8,921 nt of DNA from Nitrospirota bacterium (GTDB lineage: Bacteria > Nitrospinota > Nitrospinia > Nitrospinales > Nitrospinaceae), in assembly GCA_030600405.1 (NCBI GenBank), contig JAUVMD010000036.1, forward strand, positions 1 through 8,921. The letters run 5' to 3'. Shown here piece after piece: positions 6,441 through 8,921 of this stretch; position 1 is the first letter of the stretch, and each line of letters starts with the position of its first letter. The translations under genes were made by a program, and so were the position numbers. The notes beneath the pieces were generated by a model that saw nothing but the letters and a program-made list of their open reading frames with translations, was not told where the DNA came from and did no database searches.

Positions 6441-6475
6441 CCTGCAAGGCCGCCTGCGGGCCGGAGCAGGTTTGT
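6441..6475 (+). terminator. Possible terminator after the PilX-like gene
   Basis: CCTGC (6441-6445) pairs with GCAGG (6466-6470), and inside it GGCC (6448-6451) pairs with GGCC (6459-6462). This GC-rich hairpin is followed by TTTGTT. The T tract is short and the stem has internal mismatches, so termination may be partial. It sits 50 bases after the pilX stop and just before the kinase fragment. Confidence 0.45.
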
Positions 6476-6493
6476 TCGCCACTCGGTCACCCT

Positions 6494-6592
6494 GGTATGG
6501 GGTCAAAATTAGGTGGGATTGACATCGACAGTCAGGTCGGCATAGGGACGAAGGTTACTTTATGGCTGCCTGCTAAAAAAGGAAGTAAATGA
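6494..6592 (+). pseudogene. 3' fragment of a sensor histidine kinase gene
   Basis: The 32 codons before the TGA at 6590-6592 read GMGSKLGGIDIDSQVGIGT then KVTLWLPAKKGSK. GG-x-I-x-I-x-S-x-x-G-x-GT-x-V-x-x-x-LP is the final strand and G2-type loop of a histidine-kinase ATPase domain. Upstream the reading frame no longer looks like a kinase, and the N, G1 and H boxes are absent, so only the extreme C-terminus survives. Its stop is one base from the ATG of the response regulator, the normal spacing of a kinase-regulator operon. I infer that insertion or recombination of the pilX module removed the rest of the kinase gene. Confidence 0.75.
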
Positions 6593-6593
6593 C

Positions 6594-7040
6594 ATGTTGG
6601 ATGAAAAAAAGATTTCAAATAATACTCAGTTGGATTATAGAATTCTGGTCATTGACGATGATCCGGATTTTGCGGCTAGTTTGAAGCTGATTCTTGAGGG
6701 TGAGAATTACACAACGTCACTGGCCTACAGTGAGAAAGAAGCATTGGAGGCTATTGGGAAGAATACTGTGGATTTGGCGTTGATTGATATCCGGCTGGGT
6801 CAGGACAATGGGATTGACTTGCTTCCCAAGTTAAAAAAAATACAGCCCGATATTCTGTGTGTCATGATCACGGGATTCGGGACCATGGAGACTGCCATCC
6901 AAGCCTTTAAATATGGAGCTTATGATTACCTTCGGAAGCCGGTCAATACTGAAGAACTGATAGTTTTAATAAATAGTGGATTTGAACAGATTCGCCTGAT
7001 TAGAGAAAGGAAGGCCAGGGCAGTCAGAGCAATGCGATAA
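6594..7040 (+). CDS. Single-domain response regulator (receiver)
   Basis: This 148-residue protein is a CheY-like receiver with little else. The acidic pocket is DDD at 21-23, the phospho-acceptor is Asp65 in LALIDIRL, Thr93 lies in MITG, and Lys115 lies in RKP. The MITGFGTMETAIQAFKYGAYDYLRKP stretch resembles receivers of NtrC-type regulators, but after about residue 125 only a short basic helix (RLIRERKARAVRAMR) remains. No AAA+ or DNA-binding domain follows, and I found none in the next 500 bases. GGAAG lies about eight bases before the ATG, within the end of the kinase fragment. It may be a true output-less regulator acting by protein contact, or a truncated one. Since its kinase is destroyed, any phosphate must come from another kinase. 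Confidence 0.88.
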   Translation: MLDEKKISNNTQLDYRILVIDDDPDFAASLKLILEGENYTTSLAYSEKEALEAIGKNTVDLALIDIRLGQDNGIDLLPKLKKIQPDILCVMITGFGTMETAIQAFKYGAYDYLRKPVNTEELIVLINSGFEQIRLIRERKARAVRAMR

Positions 7041-7309
7041 TTATAAAACTTTTTAGTCAGAGTGGTCCGGTGTCTGTAAAGCCCTATGAAATTAGAGTGG
7101 CAGTCCAACAAACTGAGAACAGGCTCTCTCAAAGGATGAACCACCTAAATTCCTTATCTTCGAGGTAGAGCATCCCGAAACAACCCGCTATGCGAGACCG
7201 TGGCCTTCACTGCCAAGCCGATATCCGGAATCGGCGTGTAATCCCATTCCGTCAGTGGTTTATCCGGAAATCTCTACCCTGACGCCAGCCTTAATTAATG
7301 AACAATAAT
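7041..7309. other. Non-coding spacer after the response regulator
   Basis: No gene is supported. Short open stretches in this region are broken by stops and resemble nothing I recognise. One inverted repeat is listed separately. Confidence 0.5.
7217..7235. repeat. Small inverted repeat
   Basis: GCCGAT and ATCGGC flank a 7-base loop that itself contains the palindrome TCCGGA. The ATCCGGAA core recurs in TTATCCGGAAATC about 40 bases downstream. It lies over 200 bases upstream of the sigma-54 promoter at 7464. A distant activator site is possible; chance is not excluded. Confidence 0.3.
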
Positions 7310-7404
7310 TGACAATTTACGTATCTTTTTTTCTTAATTTTGTCACTCGAACGGGTTATTTAGAAGCAGTTTTTTTGATTCATCGGTTTTGGTTCACCCC
7401 TATC

Positions 7405-7417
7405 TGATAAAATTTCA
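7405..7417 (+). promoter_or_regulatory. Candidate activator-binding dyad, copy B
   Basis: TGATA-AAA-TTTCA is the counterpart of the perfect dyad at 2777, with one mismatch in the left arm. It lies about 48 bases upstream of the -24 GG, 12 bases closer than in copy A, which is roughly one helical turn. Confidence 0.35.
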
Positions 7418-7463
7418 ATGGGTTATATTGAAATCTATTTCCTAGTACATTAAACCTAAATAT

Positions 7464-7479
7464 TGGCCTGATTTTTGCT
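7464..7479 (+). promoter_or_regulatory. Sigma-54 promoter of minor-pilin cluster B
   Basis: TGGCCTGATTTTTGCT is identical to the element at 2848-2863, with GG and GC ten bases apart. Transcription would begin near 7490, about 140 bases before the ATG at 7630. Confidence 0.8.
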
Positions 7480-7629
7480 TCTACTACCCTAGTTAACGGC
7501 GAAAAATGATGCGCCTTGCAGGAAATCAGCTTTAGACTCTTTAAGTTAAGATACTGATTTTATGAGAGCCACTGATTTCAAGCCCCCGAATAACCCATTA
7601 TTTAAACCGGAAATAAACATATATTGCCC

Positions 7630-8211
7630 ATGAAATTGGAAATCGCAAAGAACAATGAACAAGGGCTGACAATAGTGGAATTGATAACCACCATGGCGGT
7701 CCTTGCCATAATAATCTCCACGGCTGTACCTAATTTTACAGCTTGGAAAATCAACTACCAAATTCGTTCGGAATCGCAGCGTGTGCATATGACTCTGCTT
7801 TCAGCACGCATGACCGCCATTAAAAATAACAACGATGTTGTAATAACCTTTTTGCCGGCATCCCACACTTTTTCCATTTTGGACGACACCAACAGCGATG
7901 GGATTGCCGACACTGGGGAACCCCTGAAAAGTTTTGCTTTGGAAAATGATGTTCGATTCGGATTTAACGGTCCATCCATAACCGACATGGACAATAACAC
8001 CGTCACCGAAACGGTCAAGATGGGACCCAGCGACATCGTAACTTTTAATCCCCGGGGACAGGCTAGTTTGAGCGGAGTGCTTTTTCTAATACACGCGAAT
8101 GATCTCTCAGTGGGCAATGACCGATTACGGGGAATCAGCATTATTCAGGCGACCGGAGCCGCAGAGCTATGGGAATACAAATACGGGTTATCCCCGATCC
8201 CTTGGGAATAA
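7630..8211 (+). CDS. FimT/GspH-like minor pilin, cluster B
   Basis: This 193-residue protein is a canonical FimT/GspH-type prepilin. The leader ends NEQG (Gly12), and LTIVELITTMAVLAIIISTAVPNF gives the helix with Glu17 at +5. The QRVHMTLLSARMTAIKNN segment (51-68) is the conserved helix end of FimT, DDTNSDGIADTGE (85-97) is the DxNxDGxxDxGE loop, and VTFNPRGQASLSGVLFLI (138-154) is the conserved strand pair of the GspH domain. The ATG at 7630 is preferred to the TTG at 7624; no clear ribosome site precedes either. It would be cut by prepilin peptidase and join the minor-pilin priming complex. It is the first gene after the promoter at 7464, with the PilV-like gene 19 bases after its stop. It is probably a paralogue of the gene at 1944, from which it differs by having an intact cleavage site. 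Confidence 0.92.
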   Translation: MKLEIAKNNEQGLTIVELITTMAVLAIIISTAVPNFTAWKINYQIRSESQRVHMTLLSARMTAIKNNNDVVITFLPASHTFSILDDTNSDGIADTGEPLKSFALENDVRFGFNGPSITDMDNNTVTETVKMGPSDIVTFNPRGQASLSGVLFLIHANDLSVGNDRLRGISIIQATGAAELWEYKYGLSPIPWE

Positions 8212-8230
8212 AAAAAAAGGTGAATTTATT

Positions 8231-8746
8231 ATGAAAATCGGGAAACGATTAAAAACTCAAATGCAATCCCATTCAGGGTTTACGTTCATTGAAGTATTGG
8301 TTGCCATCACGATTCTATCCGTCGGTATTTTGGGCTTGCTCTCGACGTCGGGATCGGTGAGCCTCAATCAAAGAGGTGCGGATAACATGACGGAAGCCAC
8401 AATGATCGCATCGGATCAAATGGAACGGATCAAGAGTGTCGCCACCAATGAGCCTTTAGGCGGAGCTTTTGGATTCGCTTACTTTGTGGATGACACAAAC
8501 GGTTTTCTGGTTGGCTACAGCACTCCCGATAACGTTACACGTACCCTGACAGAGACCGTGGGTAATTTTTCCAGAACGACGACGGTTACGGTTTATCCGA
8601 ATACCGCGCCGGCCAATCAGAATTTTATCACCCCATTGAATATTCGTATGGTCGAGGCCCAGATAGATGTGTCTTATACAAATCCAACCGGTGCCACAAA
8701 AAATATGGTACTCAGTACTGTTTTACAGAGGAGACAATTCCAGTGA
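8231..8746 (+). CDS. PilV-like minor pilin, cluster B
   Basis: This 171-residue protein is a PilV-type prepilin. A basic leader of 16 residues ends SHSG, followed by FTFIEVLVAITILSVGILGLL with Glu21 at +5, then a helix carrying MTEATMIASDQMERIKS, the PilV signature with A-x-x-x-A-x-D-QMERI. The head is beta-rich and about 45 residues longer than that of the cluster A protein. The ATG at 8231 was chosen because AAGGTGA lies seven bases upstream and the prepilin leader starts there; the frame is open further upstream but overlaps the FimT-like gene. It lies in one operon with the FimT-like gene, and its stop is 23 bases before the ATG of the next PilX-like gene. Confidence 0.92.
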   Translation: MKIGKRLKTQMQSHSGFTFIEVLVAITILSVGILGLLSTSGSVSLNQRGADNMTEATMIASDQMERIKSVATNEPLGGAFGFAYFVDDTNGFLVGYSTPDNVTRTLTETVGNFSRTTTVTVYPNTAPANQNFITPLNIRMVEAQIDVSYTNPTGATKNMVLSTVLQRRQFQ

Positions 8747-8769
8747 ATGTTAAAGGAAGGTTTTCGCAT

Positions 8770-8921
8770 ATGAATGATGTATTCCGCCGGGAAAACGGAG
8801 AACAAGGGAGCATCCTCCTGATCGTGCTGGTTTTGCTGGTCACCATGGTCGCCATTTCGGTTGGTGCCATTCAGATTACCCAATTGAATGTGGAATCGTC
8901 TGGCGCCCACAAAAAGGGGAA
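8770..8921 (+). CDS. PilX-like minor pilin, 5' part only
   Basis: The frame runs off the window end after about 50 residues. A charged leader MNDVFRRENGEQG is followed by SILLIVLVLLVTMVAISVGAIQITQLNVESSG. The helix lacks Glu at +5, as in PilX and GspK, and in this respect resembles the intact PilX-like protein at 5051. AAAGGAAGG (8752-8760) lies nine bases before the ATG. A GTG at 8743 overlapping the preceding TGA, with GGAG upstream, would lengthen the leader by nine residues and couple translation to the PilV-like gene. The AEAGLE motif that would confirm PilX lies beyond the window, so GspK-like is the main alternative. No PilW-like gene lies between pilV and this gene, unlike cluster A. 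Confidence 0.75.
   Translation, partial: MNDVFRRENGEQGSILLIVLVLLVTMVAISVGAIQITQLNVESSGAHKKG

Larger units (their letters stand above)
7310..7565 (+). repeat. Duplicated pilin promoter block, copy B
   Basis: This is the counterpart of 2683-2951, with the same landmarks in the same order. Similarity includes DNA on both sides of the promoter and about 90 bases of the presumed leader, and fades before the FimT-like start codon. Confidence 0.85.

Noticed and set aside
7110..7140. TGAGA-loop-TCTCA hairpin after the response regulator as a terminator
   Set aside because: The stem is only five pairs, not GC-rich, and no T tract follows.
7755..8141. 128-codon open frame on the minus strand
   Set aside because: It is antisense to the canonical FimT-like gene and has no independent support.
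1..8921. CRISPR array, tRNA, rRNA or insertion sequence
   Set aside because: No regularly spaced short repeats, no cloverleaf or rRNA-like stretch, and no transposase or terminal inverted repeats were seen on either strand. The duplications here look like recombination of pilin modules.

Overview
The window looks like a chromosomal segment of a Gram-negative bacterium that makes type IV pili or a related pseudopilus. It carries minor-pilin genes of the FimT, PilV, PilW and PilX kinds, sigma-54-type promoters, and a two-component remnant. A Nitrospinota- or Desulfobacterota-like source would fit, but the lineage cannot be fixed from the sequence alone. Coding DNA is of middling GC. The spacers between pilin genes are long and AT-rich.

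Layout. (1) 49-1807 holds three ordinary genes: a membrane-anchored SleB/CwlJ-type wall hydrolase (-), a tandem-ACT GcvR-like protein (+), and a small zinc-ribbon protein (-) built of two copies of one 40-residue module. (2) 1944-2510 is a FimT/GspH-like protein whose prepilin cleavage glycine has become proline. (3) 2511-4498 is minor-pilin cluster A: a sigma-54 promoter region, a PilV-like gene, a PilW-like gene, and the wreck of a PilX-like gene. (4) 4499-6440 is a non-coding stretch ending in a second, different sigma-54 promoter, then an intact PilX-like gene whose 3' end and 3' flank match the wreck in cluster A. (5) 6441-7040 has a hairpin, then the last ~32 codons of a sensor histidine kinase, then a single-domain response regulator. 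(6) 7310-8921 is cluster B: a second copy of the ~260-bp sigma-54 promoter region, a canonical FimT-like gene, a PilV-like gene, and the start of another PilX-like gene that runs off the window.

How it fits together. The minor pilins would be cut by a prepilin peptidase encoded elsewhere and form the tip or priming complex of a pilus; the large PilX-like protein with its repetitive C-terminal part may be the exposed tip or adhesive element. Three sigma-54-type elements (two almost identical, one distinct) suggest co-ordinated activation by an enhancer-binding protein. None is encoded here, because the local response regulator has only a receiver domain. The duplicated promoter block, duplicated PilX tail and truncated kinase show that this locus grew by duplication and deletion of pilin modules.
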